Positions 7,295 through 15,439 of a stretch of 64,000 bases of DNA are shown piece by piece. Position 1 is the first letter of the stretch. Each line of letters opens with the position of its first letter. A model generated the notes under the pieces. That model did not search any database and was not told the DNA's origin. It was given only the letters and a program-made list of their open reading frames with translations. The position numbers were made by a program, and so were the translations under genes. Source of the stretch: Phycisphaeraceae bacterium (lineage in GTDB: Bacteria > Planctomycetota > Phycisphaerae > Phycisphaerales > UBA1924); contig CP054186.1 in NCBI GenBank assembly GCA_015200025.1, positions 1,488,001-1,552,000 of the forward strand, in the 5' to 3' direction.

Positions 7295-9226
7295 ATGAAG
7301 ATGACGAGCGTGTCGGATCGGCGTGTTCGCATGTCCGGCGGTGGGGTCGCGTGCGTGGGGATCGTGTCCGCCGCGATGATGCTGGCCCTGTCGGGAACGG
7401 CGTTGGGCCAGGCCGCGCTCAAGCCCACCCGGCCTTCATCGGCGGGCTCTCCGGAAAGCGCGCCCAGGCCCAGTTCGCCCACGCTCGCGCCCAAGCCCAG
7501 CGCGCCCACCGCGGCCCCGAGCGCGGCGCCCCGGCCCTCGGCCCCTCCGCCTCAGGCCGCTCCTTCCCAGCCTTCCCCGAGGCCGAGCGTGATCGCGCCC
7601 AGCGCCCCGCGCGCCTCGCAACCCACGCCCACGCGGCCCGGACCTTCGAGCGGCCCCTCATCGCCGACCCCAACGAGCGGGACACGATTGCAGCCCAAGG
7701 GCACAACGCCCAGCGCCACGCCGAGCGCTCCTACCCCCGCGATCCGGCCTCCGGCGCCCGCGACGCCGACCCCCTCGACACCGAGGCCCACGGTCTCGCC
7801 CTCGCGCCCCGGCGCCGGAACAACCACGGCCCCGAGCGGCGGCCCCAACGCGGGCCCCAGCGGCGGGCCCAGGACCGGAACACCCTCCGCGCCCGCGACA
7901 CCCTCTCGCGGCGGCCTCGTGACACCCTCAACCCCCTCGACGCCGAGGAATGTTGATGTCTCCCCGCCCGGCGGCGGGACCAACAACCCCGGCGGCGGGC
8001 TGCGGTCCAAGCCCGTCACGCCGGGCACCATGATGCCCACGCCCGAGCAGGGCCCGCGCGCCGTGCCCGGCGGCGGCCCCACGGGCACCGTTACGCCCAT
8101 CGGCCGCGAAGGCGGATCCCGCGTGATCAACGTCTCGCCCTCACGCCGAACCGGCGATACCGGCGGCGGGAACTCGGCCGGTGCGCCGACCGGCGGCGGC
8201 CTGGGGGGAGCGATCCCCGCCGCGGGCATCATCGGCGGACGCGCCGCCGCCCCCGTCACGCGCCGATTCAGCGACATCGAGCGGCTCAACCCCGCGGACG
8301 ACGGCGTGTGGGGTGACGGCTCGGGCGGTGGGGCCGCCGACCGTCGACGCTACGACCACCCGTGCTACGACTGGGATCACGTCCCCCGCCGCCACCGACA
8401 CCGCGACCGCGGGTGGAGCTTCCACTTCTCGTACAACACGTACGGCTGGTGCGGGCCGACGTACATCAACCATTACCATTACTACTCCGGCCCGTCCTAC
8501 TGGTACTGGTCGCCCGGGTATTGGTGGACGCCCGTGACCTGGTGCCGGCCCGCCTATGGCGGGTGGTACGACCCGTGGTTCGGGTGGCGGACCTACCGCC
8601 CCGGCTGGACCGTGGCCGTCAGCGTCGGCGACTGGTGGGGCGGGTGGGGCAACGTCGCGTGGTCAGCCCCCGTGACGACGCTCGTGTACGACCCCGTGCC
8701 GAGGTACGGGTGGGCGAGCGTCGTCGACGAGGTGTGCGAGCCCGCGCCGGTTGTGTACCGGCCCAGTGAGCCCCGATACGTCTACGTCGCCAAGGGCGTC
8801 CCCAAGGTCGTCGAGGTCGAGTTGCCCTCGTTCCGTCCCACGGCGTACCGCAGCGACGACCTCGCCGGGATCCTCGCGTGGGAGGACACACCCGAGCGGA
8901 TCGTCGGGACCGTCCGCGGCGTGCCCGACGAGAGCCGGGCTCAGTCGGCCGCGTCGTTCCTCGGGCGCGTCCCCGCCGGCGCGTGGGAGATGGCGTACGA
9001 GGACGAGCGCGTGATCGACGGTCGGCGTGTCCTGCTCTTCCGCGGGGCCACGCCCGACGCCTTCGGCCGGCGCGTGCTCGTGCTCGTGGCCGCCCGGGAC
9101 GGGACCCCGAGGCTGATCCCCGGCCAACGGGCTCAGGTCACCGGTCGGCTCGCCGAGATTATGGTCGATGACCCGTGGGAGCAGGGCGGGCGGCTCGTCC
9201 TCGAGGACGCCTCGATCCGCGTGTAA
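7295..9226 (+). CDS. Exported Pro-rich protein with Tyr/Trp-rich segment
   Basis: 643 residues from the ATG at 7295. This start was chosen because GAGGG lies upstream and a signal peptide follows (core GIVSAAMMLALSGTALG, cleavage near GQA); the open frame extends further upstream without a ribosome site. Residues ~45-330 are low-complexity Pro/Ser/Ala/Gly repeats with no predicted fold. Residues ~360-470 are extremely rich in Tyr, Trp and His (NHYHYYSGPSYWYWSPGYWW), followed by a ~180-residue globular C-terminal part (from about VYVAKGVPKVVEVELPS to the end). I recognise no family. The composition suggests an extracellular or cell-wall-spanning protein with a sticky aromatic module. Function unknown. 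Confidence 0.65.
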   Translation: MKMTSVSDRRVRMSGGGVACVGIVSAAMMLALSGTALGQAALKPTRPSSAGSPESAPRPSSPTLAPKPSAPTAAPSAAPRPSAPPPQAAPSQPSPRPSVIAPSAPRASQPTPTRPGPSSGPSSPTPTSGTRLQPKGTTPSATPSAPTPAIRPPAPATPTPSTPRPTVSPSRPGAGTTTAPSGGPNAGPSGGPRTGTPSAPATPSRGGLVTPSTPSTPRNVDVSPPGGGTNNPGGGLRSKPVTPGTMMPTPEQGPRAVPGGGPTGTVTPIGREGGSRVINVSPSRRTGDTGGGNSAGAPTGGGLGGAIPAAGIIGGRAAAPVTRRFSDIERLNPADDGVWGDGSGGGAADRRRYDHPCYDWDHVPRRHRHRDRGWSFHFSYNTYGWCGPTYINHYHYYSGPSYWYWSPGYWWTPVTWCRPAYGGWYDPWFGWRTYRPGWTVAVSVGDWWGGWGNVAWSAPVTTLVYDPVPRYGWASVVDEVCEPAPVVYRPSEPRYVYVAKGVPKVVEVELPSFRPTAYRSDDLAGILAWEDTPERIVGTVRGVPDESRAQSAASFLGRVPAGAWEMAYEDERVIDGRRVLLFRGATPDAFGRRVLVLVAARDGTPRLIPGQRAQVTGRLAEIMVDDPWEQGGRLVLEDASIRV

Positions 9227-9299
9227 ACCCGCACCCCCCACACCCTCCCGCGACGCTCGCCGGACGCGATCGTGCGGCGCCACCGGGCCGGGTGAGAAA

Positions 9300-9770
9300 C
9301 TACGGCTGGTTCGTGGTGACGACGGCCTTGCCCTGGCCGTCGACCGTCACTGACCATGCCACGCTCCCCGACGCGGGATCGATCACGGTAATGACGGGCT
9401 GGCGATCGGTCAGCACCTCGATCGAAAGGAGAGATCGCCCTGTCGGGTCGTTGAGTCGGAGGGCGGCTGAACCATCGCTCGACGCCGTGATCCGCACGCC
9501 CTCGTGAGGTGATCCCGCGGCCTTGAGCGTGACCTCGGCCCGATCCCTCCCGGCCGCGAGGACGATCTCGCTCTCTCCGGATCCGCCGCCAACGGTGAGC
9601 GTCGGGCCGGTGACGGTGTCCGTGAGGCCGAAGAACCGAGATAGGAAGGGCACCATGATGAGCGTGAGCAACGCGAGGATGTACGCGACCAGGATCGTCG
9701 CGGAGCGCGAGTACGGCGCCACCGCATGATCCGCACTGCCGGCCTTGGACGCAGACGGATTATGACTCAT
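9300..9770 (-). CDS. Cassette gene C1: single-span membrane protein with beta-repeat ectodomain
   Basis: 156 residues from the ATG at 9770, which has GAGGAG 7 bases upstream; a longer open frame exists but lacks a ribosome site. One membrane helix (about 25-47, ILVAYILALLTLIMVPFL) is followed by an ectodomain of short beta strands in the pattern (I/V)-x-(I/L/V)-x-D-x-x-G. It is a clear paralogue of the gene at 14529-14948: both share a TM segment, an LTVGG start to the ectodomain and a matching ending (VAWSVTVDGQGKAVV versus VRWSVTMDDQGRPVV). It overlaps the end of B1 by 11 bases, so the two are probably translationally coupled. No known family; function unknown. Confidence 0.7.
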   Translation of the reverse strand: MSHNPSASKAGSADHAVAPYSRSATILVAYILALLTLIMVPFLSRFFGLTDTVTGPTLTVGGGSGESEIVLAAGRDRAEVTLKAAGSPHEGVRITASSDGSAALRLNDPTGRSLLSIEVLTDRQPVITVIDPASGSVAWSVTVDGQGKAVVTTNQP

Positions 9771-10254
9771 CGCGGATCTCCTCTCCGAGCCGACGCAGCG
9801 TCCCCGGGCTCGGGGCATCGACTCGGCGCCGCGGGGCGGTCCAGGGGCTCTCCGGCGCGGCCGGATTGACGAGTTGCAGGAACGCCAGGTCTCCCGCCGA
9901 GCCGAGATTGATCGCGGGCGGTCCTGAACGACCGTGTGCCGGATGCGGGACGAAGAACGTCACCGAGGACCCGGACCCGATCATCACACCGGAAGGCTCG
10001 CCCCCGCGTTCGGGAAAGAGCATGATCGCGCCGTTCTGGCTCCCGTCGACCAGAATGACCGCGGGTGCGGACCACGACCCGATCATCAGCCTGGAGGTAG
10101 AGCCCGGACGATACCCGATGAACCCCGGGATGGTTCGTTCGATGCGGGGAACGGCGACGAGCGCCGATATGGTGGAGATGATCCAAACCCACGTCACAGC
10201 CTGCGCGTCCACACGCCAACGTCTAGCCGAACCATCACGGGCATTGGATGTCAC
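9760..10254 (-). CDS. Cassette gene B1: single-span membrane protein
   Basis: 164 residues from the GTG at 10254, chosen because GGAGGAG lies about 9 bases upstream inside the end of the A1 gene; the longer in-frame extension has no ribosome site. One membrane helix near the N-terminus (TWVWIISTISALVAV, about 21-35) precedes a beta-rich ectodomain (RLMIGSWSAPAVILVDGSQ, then AIMLFPERGG) and a charged C-terminal tail. It occupies the same cassette position as the gene at 14926-15411. Sequence similarity between the two B proteins is weak, but topology, length (164 versus 161) and GTG start agree. It overlaps A1 by 20 bases and C1 by 11. Function unknown. Confidence 0.6.
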   Translation of the reverse strand: MTSNARDGSARRWRVDAQAVTWVWIISTISALVAVPRIERTIPGFIGYRPGSTSRLMIGSWSAPAVILVDGSQNGAIMLFPERGGEPSGVMIGSGSSVTFFVPHPAHGRSGPPAINLGSAGDLAFLQLVNPAAPESPWTAPRRRVDAPSPGTLRRLGEEIRDES

Positions 10255-11104
10255 TGAGTGGCTCCTCCATGCTGATCGGACAGTGCGTTCGTTGATACTC
10301 AAGACACGCGCAATAAATCTCACGATTCTGCTGCTCGGCGTACGCGAGCTGCATCCGGCACGCATAAAGATTCGAGAGGAATTGCGCTGCCGAGGCGGTG
10401 AAATTGCACCCCGCGGTGCACCCCGCGAAGACCATAGGGCTCCCCCACCACTTCAAGCATGGGACAAAGCACGCGAAATTCGCCCAGGAGATGGGGAGGA
10501 TGAACCAACATTGGCCGTATGCATTGGCCGCGGCCCACTGGCGCTGCCGGTACATGGTCCAGCACGGCATCGCGACGTTCTGGTTGCAGGGGTGGAGCAT
10601 CCAGTACTCGGGCGGCCCCGCCGCCAGGACTTCCATCGCGGCGAGTTCGTCCGTGCTGATCGCGAAGAGCGGCACCACGACGTGCTTCTGGACGCCATCG
10701 ACCACCAGGTCGAACGCGATGCCGAACGCTGGCATGGTCCCGCACGGGCCCTGGAGCTCGCCGAAGACCAGGGCGGACCCGCACTGAAGATCGGCCAGGT
10801 CGGCCAGGAGCGGTGATCCCGGGATTCGCTCGGCCCAGTCGATGGGCATCGCGTGCACGGTCCGCCACGTCGCCACACCGAGCCCGCCACCCTGCCCCGT
10901 GCTCGTCGATGGTTCTATGGCCGGTCGATCGACCTCGAAGACGACGATCGAGCTCGACGTGTCGACGCAGAACGTCGCGAGGATGAGGCCGGCCTGGGGG
11001 TTGGGGCTGGGCAGGAGGATCGGGACCTCGACCTCGTCGATGATCTCCCCCTCCTCGCCGATCGGGGTTTGGGCCAAGATCGGTTGACTGAGCGTCCCGA
11101 GCAT
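10235..11104 (-). CDS. Cassette gene A1: Cys-rich exported protein
   Basis: 289 residues from the ATG at 11104, which has GAGG 8 bases upstream. The start is uncertain: this ATG leaves only a very short leader (MLGTLSQPILA), while the in-frame codons upstream would complete a normal hydrophobic signal segment but offer no good start. The mature part has an N-terminal beta-rich domain (GEEGEIIDEVEVP, VVFEVDRPAI, GVATWRTV) and a C-terminal half of hydrophobic, probably helical segments with regularly placed Cys (HPCNQN, FACFVPCLKWW, CTAGCNF, YCACLEY). It is a full-length paralogue of the gene at 15440-16351 (shared GEEGE, GVATWRTV, GPCG, HPC and spaced Cys). First gene of an A-B-C operon. No known family. 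Confidence 0.65.
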   Translation of the reverse strand: MLGTLSQPILAQTPIGEEGEIIDEVEVPILLPSPNPQAGLILATFCVDTSSSIVVFEVDRPAIEPSTSTGQGGGLGVATWRTVHAMPIDWAERIPGSPLLADLADLQCGSALVFGELQGPCGTMPAFGIAFDLVVDGVQKHVVVPLFAISTDELAAMEVLAAGPPEYWMLHPCNQNVAMPCWTMYRQRQWAAANAYGQCWFILPISWANFACFVPCLKWWGSPMVFAGCTAGCNFTASAAQFLSNLYACRMQLAYAEQQNREIYCACLEYQRTHCPISMEEPLSDIQCP

Positions 11105-11294
11105 GAACAGCGCCTCGAGTATCAGGCCGAGCCGTCGCGCCGGAAGCGGGCCGAGGATGAGCCGGCGTGTTCGAACGGTCTCACGCTCCGAAAGGTCTAC
11201 GGGCGTGGGGCGTGAATGGTGGACCTCCGTTGGCGCTTTGTTCCACGGGCGCGAGAGGCTGTCAATATGCGTCGAGCGAAATCTCGCGCGAGAT

Positions 11295-11314
11295 GAATAT
11301 TCTATAATATTTTA
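11295..11314 (-). promoter_or_regulatory. AT-rich promoter-like element upstream of cassette 1
   Basis: An AT island in a GC-rich gap. It contains the palindrome GAATATTC (11295-11302) and, on the minus strand, TTATAGAAT (11307 to 11299). The latter resembles the TTATAG elements upstream of cassette 2 and of the 7295 gene. It lies ~195 bases before the A1 start. A TATAAT on the plus strand at 11303-11308 is also possible, but no plus-strand gene follows closely. Confidence 0.45.
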
Positions 11315-11345
11315 TCGCGCCAAGCCTGCCTCGAAGAACGATTGA

Positions 11346-12338
11346 CTACGGCCGAGCGCCGGCGGGCGCGTCCGTGGCCGGCTTTGCATCGGCCGGGGGC
11401 GAGATCGCCGGGGCGGTGAGCCTGGCCATGAAGACTTTGGCGCCCGCGGTGATGAACACCGATCGGCCGTCGGGCCCGCCGAAGCAGAGGTTGGAGGCGC
11501 CCTGGACGTCGAGCCGGTCGAGGGTGGTCCCGTCGGGGCGGGTGATCCAGAGACCGCCGGGGCCGGTGGACCAGATGTTGCCGGCGAGGTCGACCTTGAC
11601 GCCGTCGGGCCGGCCTCGCTTCCCCGGGTCGTCGAGCTTCGCCAGGGTTCGGAGGTTGGCGGCCGAGCCGTCGGCGCCCAGGTCGGCGGCGAGGATCGAC
11701 GAGTTGTTCATGTCGGCGAGGTAGAGCGTCGTGGCGTCGTTCGAGAGCGCCAGCCCGTTGGGGAGCGTGATCTCCTTGATGAGCAAGCTCAGCGTGCCGT
11801 CGGGGGTGAGGCGGAAGATCCCGCAGTAGTCGAGCCGGCGGTCCTTGGCCTGCACGCCGAAGGGCGGGTCGGAGAAGATGATGTCGCCCGCGGGCGTGAC
11901 GACGAGGTCGTTGGGGCTGTTGAGGCGCTGGCCCTCGAACGCCTTGGCCAGGACGGTGATGGTCCCGTCGGGCTCGGCGCGGGTGACGGTCCCGTTGTGG
12001 TGGGCCACGAGCAATCGTCCTTGGTGATCGAAGGCCAACCCGTTGGGGTTGCCCGCGGGCTTGCGGACGACCGTGAGCCCCGAGGCGGGGGTCTTCTCGA
12101 CACCCTTCTCGATCGTGCACGCGTAGATCGCGTCGCCCGGGATGTCGGAGAAGAGCAGGGTGTGGTCCGCGGAGCGGTAGATCGGGCCTTCGGTGAACCG
12201 GCACCCGCTAACGATGGTCACCAGCTCGCGGGACTCAAAGAGTTCGGACGCCGCGGCATTCGCGGCGGCGGGCGGGTTCTCGGCCCGGGGCGAGGGAACG
12301 GGTTGGACACACACGGCGACCATGAGGATGCTCAGCAT
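11346..12338 (-). CDS. SMP-30/gluconolactonase-like beta-propeller hydrolase, exported
   Basis: 330 residues. The SMP-30/gluconolactonase/LRE pattern is clear: FTEGPIYRSADHTLLFSDI near residues 48-66, NPNGLAFDHQGRLLVAHH, then LNSPNDLVVTPAGDIIFSDPPFG, LPNGLALSNDATTLYLAD and GRPDGVKVDLAGNIW. These supply the metal-binding Glu, Asn and Asp residues of the six-bladed propeller. Members hydrolyse sugar lactones or related esters using a divalent metal. The first ~20 residues are weakly hydrophobic and could be a short signal peptide. The ATG is preceded by TATCCT only 6 bases away and no ribosome site, so the message may be leaderless. It lies between the two copies of the A-B-C cassette. Substrate not predictable. 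Confidence 0.82.
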   Translation of the reverse strand: MLSILMVAVCVQPVPSPRAENPPAAANAAASELFESRELVTIVSGCRFTEGPIYRSADHTLLFSDIPGDAIYACTIEKGVEKTPASGLTVVRKPAGNPNGLAFDHQGRLLVAHHNGTVTRAEPDGTITVLAKAFEGQRLNSPNDLVVTPAGDIIFSDPPFGVQAKDRRLDYCGIFRLTPDGTLSLLIKEITLPNGLALSNDATTLYLADMNNSSILAADLGADGSAANLRTLAKLDDPGKRGRPDGVKVDLAGNIWSTGPGGLWITRPDGTTLDRLDVQGASNLCFGGPDGRSVFITAGAKVFMARLTAPAISPPADAKPATDAPAGARP

Positions 12339-12344
12339 GTGAGG

Positions 12345-12350
12345 AGGATA
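12345..12350 (-). promoter_or_regulatory. -10-like hexamer directly before the SMP-30 start
   Basis: TATCCT on the minus strand ends 6 bases before the ATG and no Shine-Dalgarno sequence is present. Part of a recurring leaderless pattern in this window. Confidence 0.4.
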
Positions 12351-12497
12351 TGAGGCCTCCGAGGCCCGGGTTCAGGATTGTGTTCGGCCCGCTTCGGACC
12401 AATCGGGGTGGTTCGGGGCCGGGTCGTGTGGTAGTCTGTGGTGCCTGTGATGGTCATCATGGTCGGTGTATGTGTGTGGGGATGAAGGAAGGCGTCA

Positions 12498-14510
12498 ATG
12501 GGTCAGGATCGTCGGATAACCCTGCTCCGCGTGGCCCGCGCCACAGCGCTCATGCTCGGCGCCGGTTCGGCCCTGGGGCAGGACGGTGGATGGTCCATGT
12601 CGCCCCCCGCTTCACGCGACGTCGAGGTCGGCCTGGATTCGGGCTGGGTCGCGCACAGCGGCGCCACGCCCGGGCCCGAGGTCGTCTGGGCCGGCATCGT
12701 CGAGGACGCTGATGCCTCGTGGGCCAGGCTCTGGTTCGACGGGATCTGGCTCGCGGGTGATCCGGCCCGGCTAGACGCGTCCCGCCTCCGCCTCACGTCC
12801 CTCGCCGATGGTGCCACGCAGGAACTCGACGCCCAGACCGCGGCCCGCTGGAACGCCTCGAGCGCGTACTTCAACGGCGGCGCCGTCCTGGTCGAGATCA
12901 TCGCCTGGCCCGAGACGGGCGCCTGCCGCGTGACCGTCGGCTCCATGACCGCGGGCGAGCCGGCGATCGGCCCACGATCGATCTGCGGCCCCACCGACGA
13001 CCGTGTCCTCTCCAACGACCCACGGGCCGCCCGGTACCTCCCTTCGGGGTGCTCGGCTTGGCTCATCAACGACACCAACCGCCAGTTCCTCTCGGCGGGC
13101 CACTGCGGGATCTCGACCACCGGCATCGTGCAGTTCAACGTCCCGCTTTCGAGCGCCAACGGCTCGCTCAACCACCCCCCGCCTCAGGACCAATACCCCG
13201 TCGAGCCCAGCAGCATCCAGGCCGCCCAGAACGGGCTGGGCGACGATTGGGCTTACTTCGGGTGCTGGCCCAACTCGTCCAACGAGTCGGCCTTCGAGCG
13301 CCAGGGCCAGTCCTACGTGCTGGCGCCCAGCGTGCCCGCCCCGACCAACCAGGTCATCCGCGTCACCGGGTACGGAACCGTCTCGTCCCCCGTCAGCCCG
13401 ACGTGGAACCAGGTCCAGAAAACCCACACCGGGTTCTACCTCTCCCGATCGGGCACCACCCTCCGTTACAACCCCGACACCACCGGCGGCAACTCCGGAT
13501 CCGCCGTCTTCAACGAGAACACCGGGCAGGCCATCGGCATCCACACCAACGGCGGGTGCTCGTCCACCGGCGGGTCCAACGCGGGGTGTTCCCTCGACAA
13601 CGCCGGGCTCCGCAACGCCCTCGCCAACCCGCGCGGGATCTGCTCGCCCGGGTTCGGCGTCGTCACGCCCCCCGTCTACGCCGCGGGCGATTCCAACCGC
13701 GCCTTCGGCTCGGTCAACTTCCAGGGTGGGACCTTCACCCGCGTCAGCGTCCTCCCCGCCGTCCCCGAGGGGATGGCTTACGACTGGAACCGCGACGTCT
13801 TCTGGGTCACCACCTCCGACCGTCGGCTCCACCGCGTCGCCCGCGCCACCAGCGAGATCACCCTCGTCGGCACCAACACCGGCACCGACCGCCCCGTCAA
13901 CGGCCTCGCCTACGACCCCTGGACCGACACCCTCTACGGCATCCACCAGACCGGCGGGCGCATGCTGATCCTCGACAAAGACACCGGCGCCGTCACCCCC
14001 ATCGGCGCCCCGGGCCAGAACAACGTCGGCGCCCTCGAGTTCGACCCCTTCACGAGGACGATCTTCGGCATCGACGACGCGCCGGGCGCCAGCCGCCTGA
14101 TCCGCCTCGACCCCGCCACCGGGGCCCAAACTGTTGTCGGACCGCTCGGGCTCAACATCACCGATTGCAACGGGCTTGCCTACAACCCCGACGACCGGAT
14201 GCTCTACGCCATCAACGCCGCCAACGAGCGGCTCGTCAAGATCAACCCCGTCACCGGGGCCGCCACCGACGTGGGGCCCACGGGCGTCCTCTGGGGCGCG
14301 TCCTACGGGATGTCGGCGGTGATCGATCGCCCGTGCCCGGCCGACTTCAACGCCGACGGGTTCGTCGACTTCTTCGACCTCGACGCGTTCGTGCAATGCT
14401 TCGACGGGCAGGGCTGCCCGCCCGGCAAGATCGCCGACTTCAACGCCGACGGGTTCATCGACTTCTTCGACCTCGACGCGTACGTCGCAGCCTTCGAGGC
14501 CGGGTGCTGA
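12498..14510 (+). CDS. Secreted trypsin-like serine protease with beta-propeller and GC-type dockerin tail
   Basis: 670 residues. Signal peptide at 1-27 (ATALMLGAGSALG). The protease domain shows the chymotrypsin-fold triad: His202 in LSAGHC, Asp250 in GDDWAYF and Ser333 in GGNSGSAVF, resembling bacterial glutamyl-endopeptidase-type S1 enzymes. From ~400 to ~610 there are repeated NGLAYD or GLAYNPD, xxxLYxI and RLIRLDPATG strands, a small beta propeller. The last ~57 residues have two DFNADGF(V/I)DFFDLDA loops and end in Gly-Cys. GGAAGG precedes the ATG. It sits between the two A-B-C cassettes and is convergent with cassette 2 (18-base gap). Likely acts outside the cell, perhaps surface anchored. 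Confidence 0.87.
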   Translation: MGQDRRITLLRVARATALMLGAGSALGQDGGWSMSPPASRDVEVGLDSGWVAHSGATPGPEVVWAGIVEDADASWARLWFDGIWLAGDPARLDASRLRLTSLADGATQELDAQTAARWNASSAYFNGGAVLVEIIAWPETGACRVTVGSMTAGEPAIGPRSICGPTDDRVLSNDPRAARYLPSGCSAWLINDTNRQFLSAGHCGISTTGIVQFNVPLSSANGSLNHPPPQDQYPVEPSSIQAAQNGLGDDWAYFGCWPNSSNESAFERQGQSYVLAPSVPAPTNQVIRVTGYGTVSSPVSPTWNQVQKTHTGFYLSRSGTTLRYNPDTTGGNSGSAVFNENTGQAIGIHTNGGCSSTGGSNAGCSLDNAGLRNALANPRGICSPGFGVVTPPVYAAGDSNRAFGSVNFQGGTFTRVSVLPAVPEGMAYDWNRDVFWVTTSDRRLHRVARATSEITLVGTNTGTDRPVNGLAYDPWTDTLYGIHQTGGRMLILDKDTGAVTPIGAPGQNNVGALEFDPFTRTIFGIDDAPGASRLIRLDPATGAQTVVGPLGLNITDCNGLAYNPDDRMLYAINAANERLVKINPVTGAATDVGPTGVLWGASYGMSAVIDRPCPADFNADGFVDFFDLDAFVQCFDGQGCPPGKIADFNADGFIDFFDLDAYVAAFEAGC

Positions 14511-14528
14511 TCCCAGAAGCCGATCCTG

Positions 14529-14948
14529 TCATGGCGCCTCGACGACCACCGGCCGACCTTGGTCGTCCATCGTCACGGACCAGCGCACCCGTCCATCGCC
14601 CGGGTCGTGCACCACGATCCGCGGTCGCTGATCCGAGTCCACCTCGAGCGAGATTCCGGGCTGTCCATTCGGCGCGAACAGCCGTACGTGCGACCCGTCC
14701 TTGTCACCGGCAGCCATGGAGATCGACGGCCGGCCGGCGCCCGGGGCGGTCAGGGTCACACGCGGCACGCCATCGCTCCGTGTACTGAGCCGGATCGTGC
14801 CCTCGCCGTGGGCGCCGCCGACGGTGAGTTCCGAACCCGCGCTCCAGGGGATCGGGGCCAGACGACCGATCGGCGGTATGACCCAAGCGCTGGCGAGCGA
14901 GAGCACGTACGCGACCGCCACCACGCTAATTTTTTGAAGCGTCGTCAT
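14529..14948 (-). CDS. Cassette gene C2: single-span membrane protein with beta-repeat ectodomain
   Basis: 139 residues from an ATG with a perfect GAGGAGG site 6-7 bases upstream. One membrane helix (about 8-25, VVAVAYVLSLASAWVIPP) is followed by a beta-repeat ectodomain: LTVGG, then IRLSTRSDGVPRVTL, ISMAAGDKDGSHVRL, GISLEVDSDQRPRIVV and RWSVTMDDQGRPVV. The D-x-x-G-x-P/R-x-(I/V) repeat resembles stacked-strand repeats of many bacterial surface proteins. It is paralogous to C1 (9300-9770) over its whole length. It overlaps the end of B2 by 23 bases. Function unknown; the external beta stack and membrane anchor suggest a structural or binding role. Confidence 0.72.
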   Translation of the reverse strand: MTTLQKISVVAVAYVLSLASAWVIPPIGRLAPIPWSAGSELTVGGAHGEGTIRLSTRSDGVPRVTLTAPGAGRPSISMAAGDKDGSHVRLFAPNGQPGISLEVDSDQRPRIVVHDPGDGRVRWSVTMDDQGRPVVVEAP

Positions 14949-15411
14949 TCAACACCTCCTCTGTATCGCCCCGCGAGCGCGGATGATCGTTCGACAACGG
15001 CACGGCCCCACGAAGCCGACCGACCGACCAGCCCGACGTCGGAGCGCCCGGCGCCCGCATCGACATGCCGTATGAATCCACCCCGGCGGAGACGTGGCCA
15101 CCGATGGCCGTCGAGTGCGTCAGCGTGCCGATCGAGAACGAGGCGAGGCCCAGAGGTGATCCGGACACTGCCAACATCATCGTCTGCTCGCCTCGGGTAG
15201 ATCGGAGCGCCACCACGCAGGCCTGATCGTCTACGTTCAGGGTGATGGCGGAATCGGTGGTCAGCGGCTCGACCGCGACCGCGCGGGTGTGGATCGAACC
15301 TACACCCCGGGACGCCGACCACCTCCACACGATCGGCGCGATGAACGCGTGCGTGACCGCGAAGAGCACCCAAGAGGCCAGAACCAGGCCGACCGCGTCT
15401 TTCCATCTCAC
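14926..15411 (-). CDS. Cassette gene B2: single-span membrane protein
   Basis: 161 residues from the GTG at 15411. This start has GGGAGG 6 bases upstream; a TTG 57 bases further out has no ribosome site. The N-terminus (VRWKDAVGLVLASWVLFAVTHAF) is a short basic segment plus one membrane helix. The ectodomain is beta-rich (AITLNVDDQACVVALRS, then MMLAVSGSPLG and IGTLTHSTAIGG), and the tail is charged and Asp/Glu-rich. Position, length and GTG start match B1. It begins 28 bases after the A2 stop and overlaps C2 by 23 bases. No known family. Confidence 0.65.
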   Translation of the reverse strand: MRWKDAVGLVLASWVLFAVTHAFIAPIVWRWSASRGVGSIHTRAVAVEPLTTDSAITLNVDDQACVVALRSTRGEQTMMLAVSGSPLGLASFSIGTLTHSTAIGGHVSAGVDSYGMSMRAPGAPTSGWSVGRLRGAVPLSNDHPRSRGDTEEVLNDDASKN

Positions 15412-15439
15412 GGAGCGCCTCCCTTGCGAGGATGACGGA

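Noticed and set aside
11302..11308. Plus-strand TATAAT as a promoter for a plus-strand gene
   Set aside because: No plus-strand gene follows for over 1 kb; the element fits better as part of the minus-strand cassette promoter region.
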